64,000 nt of DNA from Rotaria sp. Silwood1 (GCA_905250075.1 CAJNOP010000078.1:124001-188000); one strand, 5' to 3'; counted from the stretch's first letter, positions 10,165 through 24,258 are shown. Program-made: numbers and translations. Notes: a model not told the origin generated them from the sequence alone.

Positions 10165-13100
10165 TATTCCAAAAAAAGGAAAAATAAGCAGAGTTGTAAC
10201 AGTAAACGACAGGTCCGGTAAATAATTCTTTACCGATCAATATACAAGCTGGTAGATGCAGCTTTTCTTTTCCGGCCGGTGTAAAGTTTTTTCTAATTTT
10301 CGCATCTTTTTTTTTTCTCAAAACAATTAGCATAAGTGTTTTTTTCGTATATTGAACACTTTTTATTGATCTCGAAGATTATTCATGTCAAGGTAGATGA
10401 ACTTGACTACTTCATTAGTCAGAATTCATCATAAAATTCTTGGTGTATTTTATTAACTCACTCTTCTATCAAGTTATACTAAAACTGGATAGTTGTTCAA
10501 AACTGTAGGTTATCATAGATTTTCTTGTGTCTCCCTTATTATTTGTAGGACATGTCTCGCACAAACTTGAAAGACAACAAAGAAAAAGTGATGCGAAAAC
10601 AGATTGCATATACAATTAATGAATAATGTTTGTATCTGATGAATAATTAATGTATAAGGAAAGCCAATATAGTATTTCTAGTCCTATGAAGTTTTCTGGT
10701 CATCAACAAACGTTATAGTAAAAGAAAACTTATGAAAATAAGCAGCAAAAAATACTATAAGATGACTTTTATCTCATCACTGCATTAATTGGAAGACAGA
10801 TATGGGTAGTTAATGAATTTGATTTTTCTGTTATAAAGTCAAAAAATTAAGAATTCGACTCATGCTCGGTCTGATTCTTTCTACTGTTGCCAGTACCGAT
10901 AAAGAAAAAGACACTACTGTTTGGAACTCTGTTTTCGTTCACACGTTGAAGCAGTTTTTTATTTACATATTCTATCTAGTTCATACAGATTTTTAATTCT
11001 TCAACTGCAAGAGTCATGTCACCACTCACGGCATCAGTGTTTGGCTTAGATTACTTCACTCGTTGACGTTGGATATGATTTTATATGCTCAGAAAGGCCG
11101 TTAAGCATGCAGCCATCTTTTACGTCAACGCATTTAAGGGAAATAGCGAGAGTTTTGAAAAAAAAAATACGATTGAATTATAATTATTGCGGTCATTGGT
11201 TTAATGGAAAAGATCGTCAATTGATCTTTCTCGATCACATGATTAAATCACTATAGGAGACAATTTATAAAAATTAAAATCACTTAAGCCTTTGAACGCA
11301 TATATATCAAGATTTTTTAGCATTGGGCAATAACTTTTAAGCTATCGGGCAATTGCCCACTGGTCCAAACTCAACCGCTATATAAGATCACAATTCCTTA
11401 TAGGTAGGGTCGGAAATATTTTTATTTTTTCAATTTCAAAACGTTTTTTGATGAATATCAGGACGGCACAACATGTCTAGTCTTTTTCACGGGAAAGACA
11501 AAAGATAACAGACAGAATGATACCTATTAGTTAACCAATCAGAATGTGAGTTATGTCGTACAATGGATTTCGTACTAATCATGTACTAGGACTTTTTAAG
11601 AAAAAAGACTAGACCACACTTAGCGAGACGACTAGATATACAACTAGTCTTTTTACCCATCGTTTGCTCATCTGGCAAAATAGCATCATTATTTCTTCAC
11701 TTGTGAACTGATATTTTGACTTTAAGTAGGCCTTGATGAGACTAAAGTAGCTTTAACATTGTTCGTACTCATATTGTAATCGACGTAAAATTCTTTTCAT
11801 AAAAAAGTATCGTGTGTTTGTTTTATTACTAAGAATAGCATTATTAGTCATTACCGATCATTATCTGATACATATAATCATTCACTTGACGAGAATAGAA
11901 CATCTGTTAATAATGAAACTATCGAAACAAACGTCATCAAAAAAAATTCCAACATAATACACACATTTCGATTTATGATTCTCAATAAGATGTTACAGTG
12001 AATATTAATCAATACTATCCTTGTCCATCACTATTTATTAATCAAGAATAACAAGTTTCAAATAATAATGAAACATAGCAGAAATGTTTCTTGCAATATT
12101 ACATTATCTAGATATAAAATAAAACGATCGGAAAAATACTTTTTCACTTATGCATATTATACAATATATTTTGGGAATAATTTTTTTTTCAGTCATTTAC
12201 ATTTGACTAGGTGACCTTAAACACACGTTGATGAATATTACATTTCTATTCGACAGTTTATTGTGAAAGTTAGCTTTCATTATTGTAACATATTTATTTT
12301 TTATTGTTAAACAAAATTTTATCTCGAATATATATTATACAAACATATTTTTACTTATTAAAAATGAGAAATGTCACTGATCAGACTTTCTCGAAAAATA
12401 AATATTAGACAACATTTTTATTGTAAAGGTACTCAAAAAGTTTATCCCAACAGTAATAATTATATTTATTCTATCCGTTAACTTTTCTTATTAAACAAAC
12501 AAATAATTGTTGTCATTCTCCATTTCGTACTCTATTAAATCATTATTGGAAAAGAATAGATTTTTTACGAATCGAATCTATCGTTCGATACAGATTTTCG
12601 GATAACTCTTGTCATATTCACAATGCAAGAGAGAAGACTAAAATTCATTAAAAATTGATCATCAATTTAATTATTAGATAAATTGTTGACGAAAATTTTT
12701 AAAAAAGATATTCGAAATTAATTTTCATTTCTTTTTAGACAATTAATAGGATATGACTAATAGATAATATATTGAATTTAATGGTAAGATTGCTTTTTAG
12801 ACTCGAACTAATGTAACACTGATTGTTTCAATAATTCGGAATTGTTGACTCGTTCGTTGCTTGAAGATTGATTGTGGAATTTGAAAAATATTCTGATAAA
12901 AATGTCACATCACTATCACATCGAAAACGAAATCTTATCATTCAATTCAATATAATGAATCATTGCTATTAGAACTCTTTTTATCAATAATCATAGATAA
13001 ATTAATTAAAATTAGAAAAGTTTTAGAAAAAATTTTCAAATTTTTGAACAAAACAACTCAGAAATGTCGCTTATTGACTAAATCAAATAAAAAGAATTAT

Positions 13101-13824
13101 TTTTATCTATTAGCTATATTAATAGTCTAAAGAGAAATGAATATTAATTTCGAATATCATTTTTAAAAATCTTCATCAACAATTTATCTAATAATTAAAT
13201 TGATCAGCAATTTTTAATGACTTTTAGTCTTCTCTCTTGCATTGTGAAAATCACAAAATTTATCCTAAAAATCACAGAGTCTATTATATTTAAGAATAAA
13301 TAGTAGTTGTTTCAAAATAAATATCTTATTAGACTAGAATTAAACCAAGACATAATATCTAAAATTGAGAGAATTCTTTCAGTCTCTAATAGGAAGAAAT
13401 TTTATTGTAGTCTTTCATATACTATTTCATAGATATATATATATATGCACTATTGTATGATTATAGAAATTGAGAATGTTTGACAACAAATAAAAAGGTG
13501 TTCAGATACGAAAAATTTTTAGGTTAGATAGAACTTAACTTATTATGATTGATTAATTTTTCGTGATCATAATCAAGTTATTCAGCATAATCGAAGAGTG
13601 TTATCAGACGGTGAAAACTTGTCAGGCTAAATATATATATATAGCGGATATATAGATAATTATAATAATTTCCATAAATAGATATTAACTAGAAGAAAAA
13701 TATCAAGTTGATATATTATGTTTCGATAATTAATATCGATTATTATTATTAATCTATATGACAATGTTGATATAGGAGATCATTTTCATCATAAACTTGT
13801 TTTAGAATCGAGTAAAATTTATTT
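10165..13824. other. Intergenic AT-rich region
   Basis: I recognise no gene. The 10165-11650 part has more mixed composition and may hold old repeat debris; from about 11800 it is strongly AT-rich. Short (TA)n runs occur near 13432 and 13632. Around 12640-13220 segments seem to recur in inverse (agagagaagactaaaattca against cttttagtcttctctct), suggesting another old foldback of about 600 bp. Confidence 0.4.
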
Positions 13825-14855
13825 TTATGAAATAAAAATCAAATATTCAATTATAATTATAATTATATTAAAAAATAAAAAAAATAAACTCTTATTGATA
13901 GTTATTATCCGATATAAAGTATCTCGAATAAAGTATGTTACATCAAGCAATTGAAGATGATTATCAGAAACAAATTTCGCTAGTGGAAATTTTTGACGTT
14001 GAGGAATATCATCGAATTTATTCTCTTGTTTAACTTGTTCAATCGATTGATAAAGCAAATAAATATATCTATGTCTTCCAGTTCCAGCTCGTGCTCCTAC
14101 TTCCATATACTGACCTAAAACAAGTACATACAACTATATTTATCTATATTTTATTCAATATTCACTTTTTTATTTCTCATTTTTAATTGATATATATCTT
14201 AAATAATAAATTAAATTCTAGATGTTTATATATTATCTAAATAAAACATATCAATAATGAACATTTTGAAAGACAAAAGAATATAGTTGATATTAAACTA
14301 GATATTCGTATAAGAAATAAAGAAAACTTGATAAGTTTTTAATAATGTTTTTTTGGAAAAAAATCAAATTTTATTCGAAAATATGTTTGATAGTTATTGT
14401 GAATAAATACTCGTTTAAACTGAATTAAGAGTAATATTTCATTAAATTGATTTATTTCCTATTGAAAATTTGTAAATTAAGCTGATAAATAGTAACAAAT
14501 TGTTTGTTGTCGATCAGTTGAATTATTTTCTTTAAAATTCGACAATATCCAATGAATAAATGGATCAGTTATTGGTTTATCCGAAGATGGACCATCTGGA
14601 TCAATCATTATCTTACGTTAGTTAAATATATTTTTTAAAATAATTAAATAAACAAATAAATGTTCGATATGTATTATCTTGAAATTGTTTATTTATTTTT
14701 ATATTTGCTTGTTGTTGAGTTTGCTCTTTTGTTAAATGATTATTAACATTAACTAGTTCATTTTCATTATTTATTTCAAGGAAATTTTTCGTGTTATTTA
14801 TCTAATCTATTTTATTTATTAAATATTGAACATGAGAACTTATCTTCTTACTCAT
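13825..14855 (-). pseudogene. PEBP-family (phosphatidylethanolamine-binding) gene, probably defective
   Basis: Three pieces of a PEBP fold are readable on the minus strand. The first, from an ATG at 14855 to about 14650, carries LTKEQTQQQANIKINKQ, like the family segment before the ligand pocket. The second, about 14617 to 14490, carries IMIDPDGPSSDKP and FIHWILSNFK, matching the DPDxPS and HW motifs. The third, from about 14115 down to 13825, carries QYMEVGARAGTGRHRYIYLLY, matching the GTGLHRYVF motif. The second and third join at a phase-1 intron. Against function: an in-frame TAG after codon 17, and no clear GT donor between the first two pieces. The last residues do not resemble the family C-terminus. 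PEBPs bind anionic ligands and modulate kinases; the role here is unknown. Family assignment is strong; status as pseudogene is an inference. Confidence 0.68.
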
Positions 14856-17800
14856 TTTATTTTTAATTAATTATATAAGAAATAAAATATAGAAATATCT
14901 TTGTTTGTTAACTGTCTCTGGTGATTAATAAATAAAAAATAACAGAAAATAATATTATTAGGAAGATTTTCTTATATTAAGTTAATATAAGAAAAACTTA
15001 ACACTCTTTATTATTTATGTTTATGTTGTTTTCTGTTGTGAAAAAAGATAAAAGAATTAGTTGAAAAAATACTTGTAATAGATGCAGATTAGGTGAAGAT
15101 AATTTTATCATCTGATTAAATATAATATTTATCTTATTTATTTGTTATCATATTGATAATCTTAAATAATGATATATTTTATTTTTTATCCTAATTAAAC
15201 AACTTATTCTTATTGTTGATTAATCAATAAGAAACTAAATATAATTAATCTTCTATATTCTAAAATCATTGTCTATTAAATAATATCTTATTAAATATAA
15301 TTATATAAGAATATAAAGTAAATATAATTGAAATAGATAATAGAGATAATCAATTAAGTTAAATAATATTATATATGATTAATCTTATCTTCTATTTATT
15401 CAAATAATGTTCAACTAAAATAATTATTTATAAAAAAAACAAAACAAATATTTTATTTATAATATTTATTTTAATTATTGTTTATAATTAAATCTTATCA
15501 TAATGATAGAAATTATTTAAAAACATAAGATTATTATATTAAACGGAATATTTTATTAATCATTCTATAGATAACAAAACTTTCAAAATTTACAGATAAT
15601 ATTTATTTCTATACTAATTAGATTAATAAGATTTATATCTACTATATATACTCAGATAAATCTCAACTTATTATTCAATAAATATATTTTACTATTTAAA
15701 TATTTCATCTTATCGTTGCATTATTTTCAATTAGTTATTTTACGAATAAATTAACTCTTATATTTATCTTCTTTATCTTTGTTTAAGATACTAAAACGAA
15801 TATTTTTGCTAAATAAATATAATAATGTGTTACTTTCGATGATTTTCTATTATTTTTTTAATTGATTGACATATTTGTCAATTTTTTAAATAATCATAGC
15901 AAGTTTATATTGATACAATCTGACCCCTTTAAAAAAGACGTTTAATAGAAAAAATTTTCATAGATATATTTTAAATTCTATTGATCTAAGTTATTCAGAT
16001 AATATTTATTATTGTCTAGAAGGACAAAAATAAAAAGCATTATTGATTATTTGGTCAAATTAAATATGAGAAATCTCTTAATGTAAACAGTTTATGCTGA
16101 AAGAGTGAAATATAAGTGTCATTGAATAAATAAATGATACACAGAACAGAACAGAACAAAGTAATATTCGAATTTTTTCAAATTAATTTATTATTTTATA
16201 TCGATATTATTATTAAACAGATAAGAAGTCGAGTGTTGATAATAAAAGATGATTGATCAATAAATATAAAAGATTATTTATTCTCTTGAAAACAAAAACT
16301 GAGTAAAAACTGATCGATTTATTTTTAATGATTATTTTGAAAAAAATAACAAAAACTTATTTAAGTAAGATATCAATATTTACTTAACTAATATAATATA
16401 TATTCATTTTGCATTTTCAATATATTTTATTTGTTAAGTTATTATTTAAAATGAATAATAGTTATAAGAATTTAATTGTTAAATTCATATCAATATTTAT
16501 TATTTATTATTGAAATAATATTTATTGATATTATTATCTGATCACTATTGATTATTCGAACTAATCTATTATAGTTATTATTATTGATAAATGTCTGAGA
16601 TATTCTTATGATAAGAATAATTTCTTTAAATCTACTTTCAATGTAATAATTAAATTGTTTAGTATTGTTATTGCATAAATTAATTAAAATCATATTTTAA
16701 AATCTCTCATTTTTCAATGATATATATAGTTATAGTTATATAATCGAAACGTTTTATCAAATGTCTTGTTAAAAATTGTTTTACTATAAATTTATATTCG
16801 ATAAAATATACTCGAACAAATAATATTTAAAAAGTCTTATAGATTAATTAGAGATTTTATTAAATATAAGACAATAAGAAATTGTTTAATATTTTTAGAT
16901 TTTAAAGAAGATTGATTTAGCGATACATCGTCAAAATTTTGTTGTCAAATATATAAATATTAACGTTAAGATTAGAATATTAACGAATAACACAATAACA
17001 AATTCGAAAATATGTCTATCGTTTGTTTTTGATAATCGACGATAAATCTATTTAAAGAGAATATATTATACGTATATATAAAATAATATTTGAAATATGT
17101 GTGTTTTTTATCATTCTACTTAATCGTGCATGAATATATGATAAATCTTACATTGAATAACATTGTCATACTAAAATGATTAATTGTATAGAAAAAGAAT
17201 TTAATTCATTTTATTTATATGCTTTACTTATTAAATAATATATTTATTAGAAGAATTCGACTATATATTAATTAATTAGAAATTTTAGAATATTATTTAT
17301 TGAAAAATCTATTTAGATCTATAAATATCGTTGTTATTTATAAGTATAAATCAATATCAATATAATTATTGACTAAAGAAATAAAGTCAATAAACAATTT
17401 ATAATAAATTCTATTAAGGATTTTCTTCTTTTAAAGTAATATATACCTAATAATAATAGAATTCGAATTAAATTATATTATTATATATTGATTATGTTCA
17501 ATATAATTTAAGATTCATCGAACAAATAAATTTACTTATTATTTTATTGATTTGATCAAATTCTATAAAATCTGTTTAAATTTTCAATTTAATTGATAAA
17601 ATAATATATTCATTTTTATTTTAAATACAAAACATATATATATATATTTAAATATAATCGATCAAAATAAAAATAACAAATAGTTTTTTAAATCTAATAA
17701 ATATTTATTTGAAAAATTTTCTCTATGTATTATTAACACAAGATAATATAAATTGTCAATATTGAATATATTTATTTATCTTAAATAATAATACAAGGAA

Positions 17801-19830
17801 ATATATATTTTCATCAATCTACATATATTAATTCTATTAAATGCTAATCGTTAATATTCATTTAATAATATTAAATTATAAAATAAGATAAAAATCGAGT
17901 ATAAGTATAATCTCTATGCTTATAATAAGAATAATAAAAAAATCAATCAAGTTAGAGTTTCATACTAAATGATCGTTTGATCTTTTCATTTGAATATTCG
18001 AGAAAAAAAAACCAAAACGGAGATAAAGTCAAATTTTTTTTGTTTACAAAAATGACTTATAAATTAATAAGAAAAAACTAAATAAACAGAAAAACAAAAT
18101 AAGATATGTTTAATAATAATTGATAGTTTAAAGAGAGAAAGGTTTTTTTCTAAAAAGACTTTTTTTAGTCATTTAGATATAATATTATAAATAAAGATAT
18201 TTTATTTGTTAAAACGACACGATTTTTTGTTTAATTTAAATATGATAATGATAATAAATATCTTTACAATAAAAAATGTTATTTATTGTTTGATTTAGTT
18301 TATTGTATACTATAGAAAGATATTAAAAAACTTCTTAACTATTTATTCTTTGAACAATTTTGCAACATTTATAGATTTTTCTTTTATAATATAAATATTT
18401 GATTATGTTTCCTATTAAAAACTGGTCTAAACTAATCTCTTATGGTTCGATTGACCAGATTGAAGTTGTTAATAATTATCTGTAGATTATTTAATTGATT
18501 GATTTTATTTTATTTTTATCTTAAAAATGTTCAATTATATTAATAAACTTGTTGTGTTTTCTTCTTTAATATTAAAAAATAAATTTTATTTTATTTAGAA
18601 TTTAATAAAATTATTAAATTAAATTAAATGTAAATAAAAGGTCAATCTGCTTCATCTATTATAAATGATATAATTGATTATTATTTCATTTGTTTTATAT
18701 AGAAAAGACAAAAAAATAAAAAAACTTTATTATAATATGTATCAATTAAAAATTGTTTTCATATGATAAATATAATATTATCGATAGAATTATCAATATG
18801 AATAACGAATGAAAATAAAAAATATTTATTAACTATTTTATTTAAGAACAACTGATGAAATTGAGAATATAAATAATCATTTTATATTCTTCTATTCATT
18901 TAATATGAATTTAATTTATATAAATAGATGATTTTTTTTTTTTGTTTTTTTTTCATATAGAATTTATCATATATTAGTTTAAGATAAATAGATTATTTTT
19001 ATTTCTGATAATGATGCCAAAATCTAATAAAAGTAAATTGTTGATCGAAATCTATTCTATATTTAAATATATTGTTTTGCTTTTTTATTTCGATAGAAAT
19101 TATATTTCTATCATATTTATTCATCGATAATATATTATTATTCGATTTATTTACTATTAAAACTCTTCTTTTTTTTTTCTTTTTTTCAAATGAAAATAAC
19201 AATTTGAATCGATTTAAGATTTTATTTTTGTTAAATAATTAATATATTTTATATCGAATTGAATTATTTTATATTGATAAATCCTCTTTAAGAAACAAAC
19301 AAAAACGAAGAGATTGATTACTTTCAAGAAAAACAAAAGTCAAACTAATTTTAAATCGATAAGAAAAAAAATTTTTTTTTTTAATTTATTTTAATAATGA
19401 AAACATATTATCTTCAATAAAGATTATTTAAAGTTAAATTATTAATAATAAACACGAAAAAAATTGATTCAATTTTCATTTTCTTCTATATGTTTTTTTA
19501 TGAAAAAGAAAAATAAATAAATAAGAAAACAAAAACAAATTGATTCATTCAAAAATCAATTTTATTATTTATTTAACGAAATAAAAGTAGATATTATATC
19601 ATCATCAGATACTTATTTATTTATTATTATTCATACGATCATTTTTAATCATTATTTTATTTTTCGAATAAAATTATTCTATAGAACGGATCTATCATAA
19701 TAAATAAACGATTTTTATATTTATTTTTTTCATTATCTAGTATGTTTAGTTTTAAAAACAATATATATTAAAATATGCAGTGGGAAAAATTCTACAGTTT
19801 ACATAAGATCGATTATATTATAGTTGCAAT
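14856..19830. other. Very AT-rich gene desert
   Basis: Almost entirely A/T with TAAT/TTAT words, poly-A/T runs (for example near 18928) and (TA)n near 17634. ORFs of 60-70 residues are low-complexity Ile/Asn/Lys strings expected by chance at this composition. I see no gene, RNA or element termini. Confidence 0.55.
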
Positions 19831-20311
19831 TGTTCGTTTCAAAAATGGGCAAAGTTTTGAGAGACCAAATTTCGACGGTGCGAATATTAGTCACACAGAA
19901 TTTTGCTTTTTTTGAAAACAATTACACTAAGCTTTCTGCACTGCGTCTTGTGATAGATTTTGTTTTTTTTTACGCAAGCATATAAGACGATAAACAAAAA
20001 AAGAAAGAAGAAGAAAGGAAGTTCTCGTTCGCGTAGAAAAAATGATTTTTTTGCATTGACGAAAATTGATCGCACACAATTTTACTTTCTTTGAAAAGAA
20101 AAAGTGTAGAATAAAATGAGCTTTACTTTACAGATCGTAGAGATTTTCACGCTGTATCTTATGATATATTTTGTTGTTTTTTTTATAAAACGTTTTATCT
20201 GATAAAAAGATGAAATAAGAAAAGAAACGAATTCGTACTCTACCAAAAATATTATTTTCTGCGCACGATCAATATTTGATCGCTCAAAGTTTTGTCCATT
20301 TATTATCGAAC
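19831..20311. mobile_element. Degenerate TIR element, mariner-like ends
   Basis: The left end reads GTTCGTTTCAAAAATGGGCA from 19832. The inverted right end reads GTTCGATAATAAATGGACAA, ending at 20311. Both continue into a matching AAAGTTTTGAG / AAAACTTTGAG block. Inside are two related units about 190 bp apart (cacacagaattttgc and cacacaattttac starts; gcgtcttgtgatagattttg and gtatcttatgatatattttg). Part of the second unit recurs near 35190-35270, so the family is dispersed. No transposase is present. Confidence 0.5.
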
Positions 20312-22189
20312 ATCCTGTATATATGTCGATATTGAAATTAATTTCATCAATTATATCCTATTATCAATATTTATCATTTATATTTTTGTAGAAAAAAGAA
20401 AAAAAAAAAAACAACAACATAAAAATCTTCTTGAAAAAAAAAAAATATGAAATTTGCTCGAAATGGACAATATCCATATACAGTAATAGATTATCTTAAA
20501 ATAAGACTTACTTTCGATTATTTTTTAGGCTTTTTATTCATCATAAATTTAAAACTAATATATTAAATGAATTTTTAATTATATTCATCAAAATTCATCT
20601 TAGTATAATCAATATCGAATTTGATTATTTAAATAAATAGTTATATGTTGAATATCTATTTATTTATGTATTCTACACATATTTTATATTGAATTTATTT
20701 GATAATATTTATTAATAAATAAATAGAATAGATTTTCTTTTTATATCAACGAAATATTTCAATAAAATAAATCAATTATTGATGTTTATTATGCACAAAT
20801 AATCAAAATATATGTTTTTTTTTAAAAATATTTTAAATAAATATTTAAACATCAATATCGATTTTTGTTTAACTGATATTAATATTATTTAAAAAAAAAG
20901 AAACTATTCAACTCTATTGTTCAATATCTATAAATAATCGTCAAAAAACTCGTTTTGACAAATGAATAATAATCACTTTTTCACTATTGAATATACAATT
21001 GAAATTTGTTTTTATTTATCCTTTCGTTAATCAATTAAATCATATTAGTTTTTCATTGTTTTACATCAGACAAATTTTTATTCATAGATAAGACTTTGGT
21101 TAATATATTATAGGAAATTATCTCGATTAATCTATACAAAGAATATATATATATGATTAGAACAATTTGTTTTATTAAATATCTATTCTTTAGACTTTAG
21201 TGAGATTATTTATTCAATATTATTCGATAATTTTAGTTTGATAAAAATAAAATTGATAATATTAAGATGATATATTATTGTTTAAATGAAATATAATCAA
21301 CATAACATATTGATTATTTATATTGTTTATTCTAAGATAATAATTTATTGTTAAACGATAATGATCAATAGCATTATCATTAATTGACTATTATCAATTC
21401 TTAGATTAATTATTATATTAGAGATAGAGAAATGTTTTAACAATAAAATTTATCTTCGATTAATCAATTTTTTATCAATGAAACTCAACAATTAATCTTC
21501 TATGCTCGTTTTTTAACAATAAAAATAAATTAATCATTCGATATTCGTTGTTTGTGTTTTGTTTTATTTGAAATCATATTTCATTTTTCCTTTTTCTTAA
21601 TAAAAAATGAAATGTTTTCTCTAAATAGTCAATGATACAAAAAAATATTTAATTAGTTGTTATTAACAATAAATAGTTCGAAACTATCTTAACGAATGAA
21701 TAAAGTTAATTGACATTCTCACTTTATATTAACCTCTAAAATTTTAATTTCAATTAAAATTCCAATAGATTAATTTGAAGTTCGTCCCTAATAATCAATT
21801 ATTATTTTAAAATAGTCAACTTTCAATATATCTATAAGAAATTTTTCGAATAATTAAATTATGTTTAGCTCGAATAAATTCATCATTTTATTGTTGATAG
21901 AATAATAAAATAGTTGTAGTTGATAATAGATCTATTGTTAAACATTTTCTTTTATTATAGATAAATTGATTTAATTCAAACTATTTTTATTTTTATTTTT
22001 ATTAATTTAATTTTTGATAAATAAACAAAAATAATAATTAAAGAAAAACAATTTGAAATAATATGTGTTTTAAATAAAGTTTAAATTGATAGTAGTTTAA
22101 ATAAATAAATAATTAATTTTTTTGGATGAAAAATAAAAGAGAGAAAAAAAAACCATAAGAATAAAAATTGAATAATAAATAATAATCTA
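20312..22189. other. AT-rich intergenic region
   Basis: I see no gene or repeat termini. It includes poly-A runs and a (TA)n tract near 21146, and ends in the 3' flank of the minus-strand gene at 22190. Confidence 0.5.
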
Positions 22190-22792
22190 TTAACCTCGAT
22201 GAAGTTTTAAATTACTATGATCTCTTGCTGCTACTCCTAAAAAGTAAAGTGCATCGGGATATGTATTTGATAATATTTGTAAATCATATTTATTTCTCCA
22301 AAATAATGAACTAATTCGTTTTCGAAATTTAGCCACAACATTTCCTAAAGGTTGTTCAATAAATACTGTATTTAATGAAGCAGGTGTAGCTTCCATTAAT
22401 ATTCTATTATCATCATTCCATATAATAGTAAATTTATTTCCAACTAATTTAAAATTTTGTTCAATTGTTCCATTTGTCCATTGATCATTATCATTATTAT
22501 AAATCGTTATTGTTGCTTTATACATAACTGGTGTTACTTTAGCTTTTAATCTTGCTAATAATTTTTTTGATGGATAAGTAAATAATCGAACATCATGAGT
22601 TATACCAAATTTTGATTCCATACGATAAAGACGAGTTTTTCCTTGACTATCATATATACTAAATTCTCCTCCTTTAATACCACTAAGAAAATCTTTTTTA
22701 ATAAGATATGTACGATTTATTTCACTTGATTCAACATATATAATTAAATTAATCGATAATAATCCAAACAATATAAACATTAAAATTGACAT
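22190..22792 (-). CDS. LURP-one-related / tubby-C2-like protein with N-terminal signal peptide
   Basis: A single-exon ORF of 200 residues. Residues 1-22 are a hydrophobic leader ending near VESSE, a likely signal peptide. The body reads like the LURP-one-related (LOR, DUF567) fold: YLIKKDFLSGIKGGEFSIYD, then RLYRMESKFG, KLLARLKAK, NKFTIIWND and near the end KYDLQILSNTYPDALYFLGVAARD, matching the family's terminal helix after strand 12. Two possible N-glycosylation sites (NRT near 26, NGT near 109) fit a secreted or lumenal protein. LOR folds are related to phospholipid scramblases, and most family members lack a leader. The first ATG is chosen because the leader starts there; a second Met is at residue 5. 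No neighbour suggests a role. Coding sequence stands out from the flanks by clear codon structure. Confidence 0.82.
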   Translation of the reverse strand: MSILMFILFGLLSINLIIYVESSEINRTYLIKKDFLSGIKGGEFSIYDSQGKTRLYRMESKFGITHDVRLFTYPSKKLLARLKAKVTPVMYKATITIYNNDNDQWTNGTIEQNFKLVGNKFTIIWNDDNRILMEATPASLNTVFIEQPLGNVVAKFRKRISSLFWRNKYDLQILSNTYPDALYFLGVAARDHSNLKLHRG

Positions 22793-23312
22793 TGTTCAAA
22801 TAATATATAACAATAATATATAAATTTGATTTCTAAATAATCTTCTTTCGTTTTATATATGATTGTATAATCGAACTTAAAGTTCACATTGATACAAATC
22901 TTATCTCTTAACTATAATACTCATATATATATATATATATGTTTCAAATCTAATCTATATCAGATTTCATTTTCTCATTTATTCGAGCATTTTTTATCCT
23001 CGACATTGTTTTTTTTTTCTCATTGATTAATGATGAAAAATATATTCTTTACTCTTATTATTGTTTATTCATTAGAGAAAAAATATAAACAAAAAAAGTT
23101 CGAATATATTTATATGAATATCGATATAATATCAATCGACGAAGTTTAACAATGAAAAAACGTGAAAAATCTTTCAATATTGATATTAAATGTTTAAAAA
23201 TAATTTCATAATGTTAAAATAAAGAATCATCTATCTCTAATTAATCATATTGAGATAATAAAATTTCGACATATTCGATGTTTTAATTGTTCGTTGTTTT
23301 GAAAAAGAGTTA
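22793..23312. other. Upstream flank of the LOR-like gene
   Basis: AT-rich sequence with a (TA)n run at about 22922-22940. It probably contains the promoter of the minus-strand gene, but I see no distinctive element. Confidence 0.35.
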
Positions 23313-24258
23313 TTCCCTCGACTGAAAGGAGGGTCATACGGAATAAAATGAGTTTGTTTCTTTGTGTGTTTGCTTGAGGTCAAAAAAATATATAAGAGAG
23401 GTCAATCTATTTGAAGACTTTTTGCTGTTTTGACGAAACTTTGCTATAGGTTGTCGAGGGTCCTGAATCCAAATCCGAAGCCCATTTCTTTGGCCAAGGT
23501 TTCATTGGTCGGTTTCCGACCAATCAGAAACGAACTTTCTTATTTTAAGACTTTTGGCCGTTTTAATCGAACTTTGCTATAAGTTATCGATGATCCGGCA
23601 TTCGAATCCGAAGTCACGTTTTTTGGGCGAGCTTTCATTAGTCGGGAAGGGGCCAATTAGAAGCGAGCTTGTTCGTGCTGATCGAAATAATTTAAAATTC
23701 ACGTAGAGTTGATGATGTGAAGGAGGACGTAAGTGAGAGAAGTCGAAATTTTCTTCAGCTTTATGGGATAGGCAAAAAGGACGGGATCGAAGAGGTGAAG
23801 TATCTTGAAATGCTGAAGTCCCAGTGTTTGTCTGAATGTCATGCGAATGGAAGCTGTATTTTCTGGAACTATGAAAGAAACATCATTCCCTCGTTTTCTT
23901 ATAGCGAATACAGCAATGAAGAAACGAGACATATGACTAGAGCTTCGCATTTCCTAGAAAATAGAGCTGAGAACTAAACAGAAAATAATTTTCTAATCTA
24001 TAATGAAAGCACGTATAAGAATTTGCTTTAAATAGAGTTGATGATTTCTTATGTAATTGCAAAGATAATTACTATGATACCTATCGAAACAAGCAACGGG
24101 ACTTTTCGGCCGCTAATCCCTCTACTGAAAGGAGTGTAATGTGGTAAAAACACAATAGCCTGGCTAGCTCCTTAGTCTTAGATTCCATCCATTAATCTGT
24201 CCTGTTCCCTCGATTGAAGAGAGGGTCATATGAAATAAAATAAGTTTGTATGTGTCAG
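23313..24258. repeat. Repeat island with CCCTC...GAGGGTCATA motif copies
   Basis: A less AT-rich island in an AT desert. A motif of about 55 bp starting TTCCCTCGACTGAAAGGAGG occurs at 23313-23367 and again at 24204-24258 (TTCCCTCGATTGAAGAGAGG), both followed by GTCATA and AATAAAAT. A weaker copy (CCCTCTACTGAAAGGAGTG) is at about 24116. The copies are direct repeats, perhaps LTR-like or terminal repeats of an old element of about 0.9 kb. ORFs at 23717-23977 (+), 23699-23950 (-) and just downstream at 24481-24669 (+) have no recognisable domains. Confidence 0.5.
23415..23685. repeat. Two-copy tandem repeat, unit about 134 bp
   Basis: Copy 1 starts at 23415 and copy 2 at 23549. Both contain agactttt, then gaactttgctata-type, then aatccgaag, then tttcattggtcgg / tttcattagtcgg, then ccaatcagaa / ccaattagaa. 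Divergence is moderate, so the duplication is not recent. Confidence 0.7.

Noticed and set aside
9503-10333. Two ORFs sharing the peptide IGWSRLNG on opposite strands
   Set aside because: Explained by the inverted arms of the element at 9549-10164, not by a duplicated gene.
9310-11390. A 2-kb element bordered by GGGCA-type words
   Set aside because: Ends at about 9308 and 11365 only weakly correspond, and the flanks do not match, so no element was called.
13432-13450. (TA)n tracts as origins or regulatory sites
   Set aside because: Such runs are common throughout this AT-rich sequence and carry no positional information.
14856-19830. Possible mitochondrial insert, given the extreme AT content
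   Set aside because: I see no mitochondrial protein, rRNA or tRNA sequences; the ORFs are low-complexity only.
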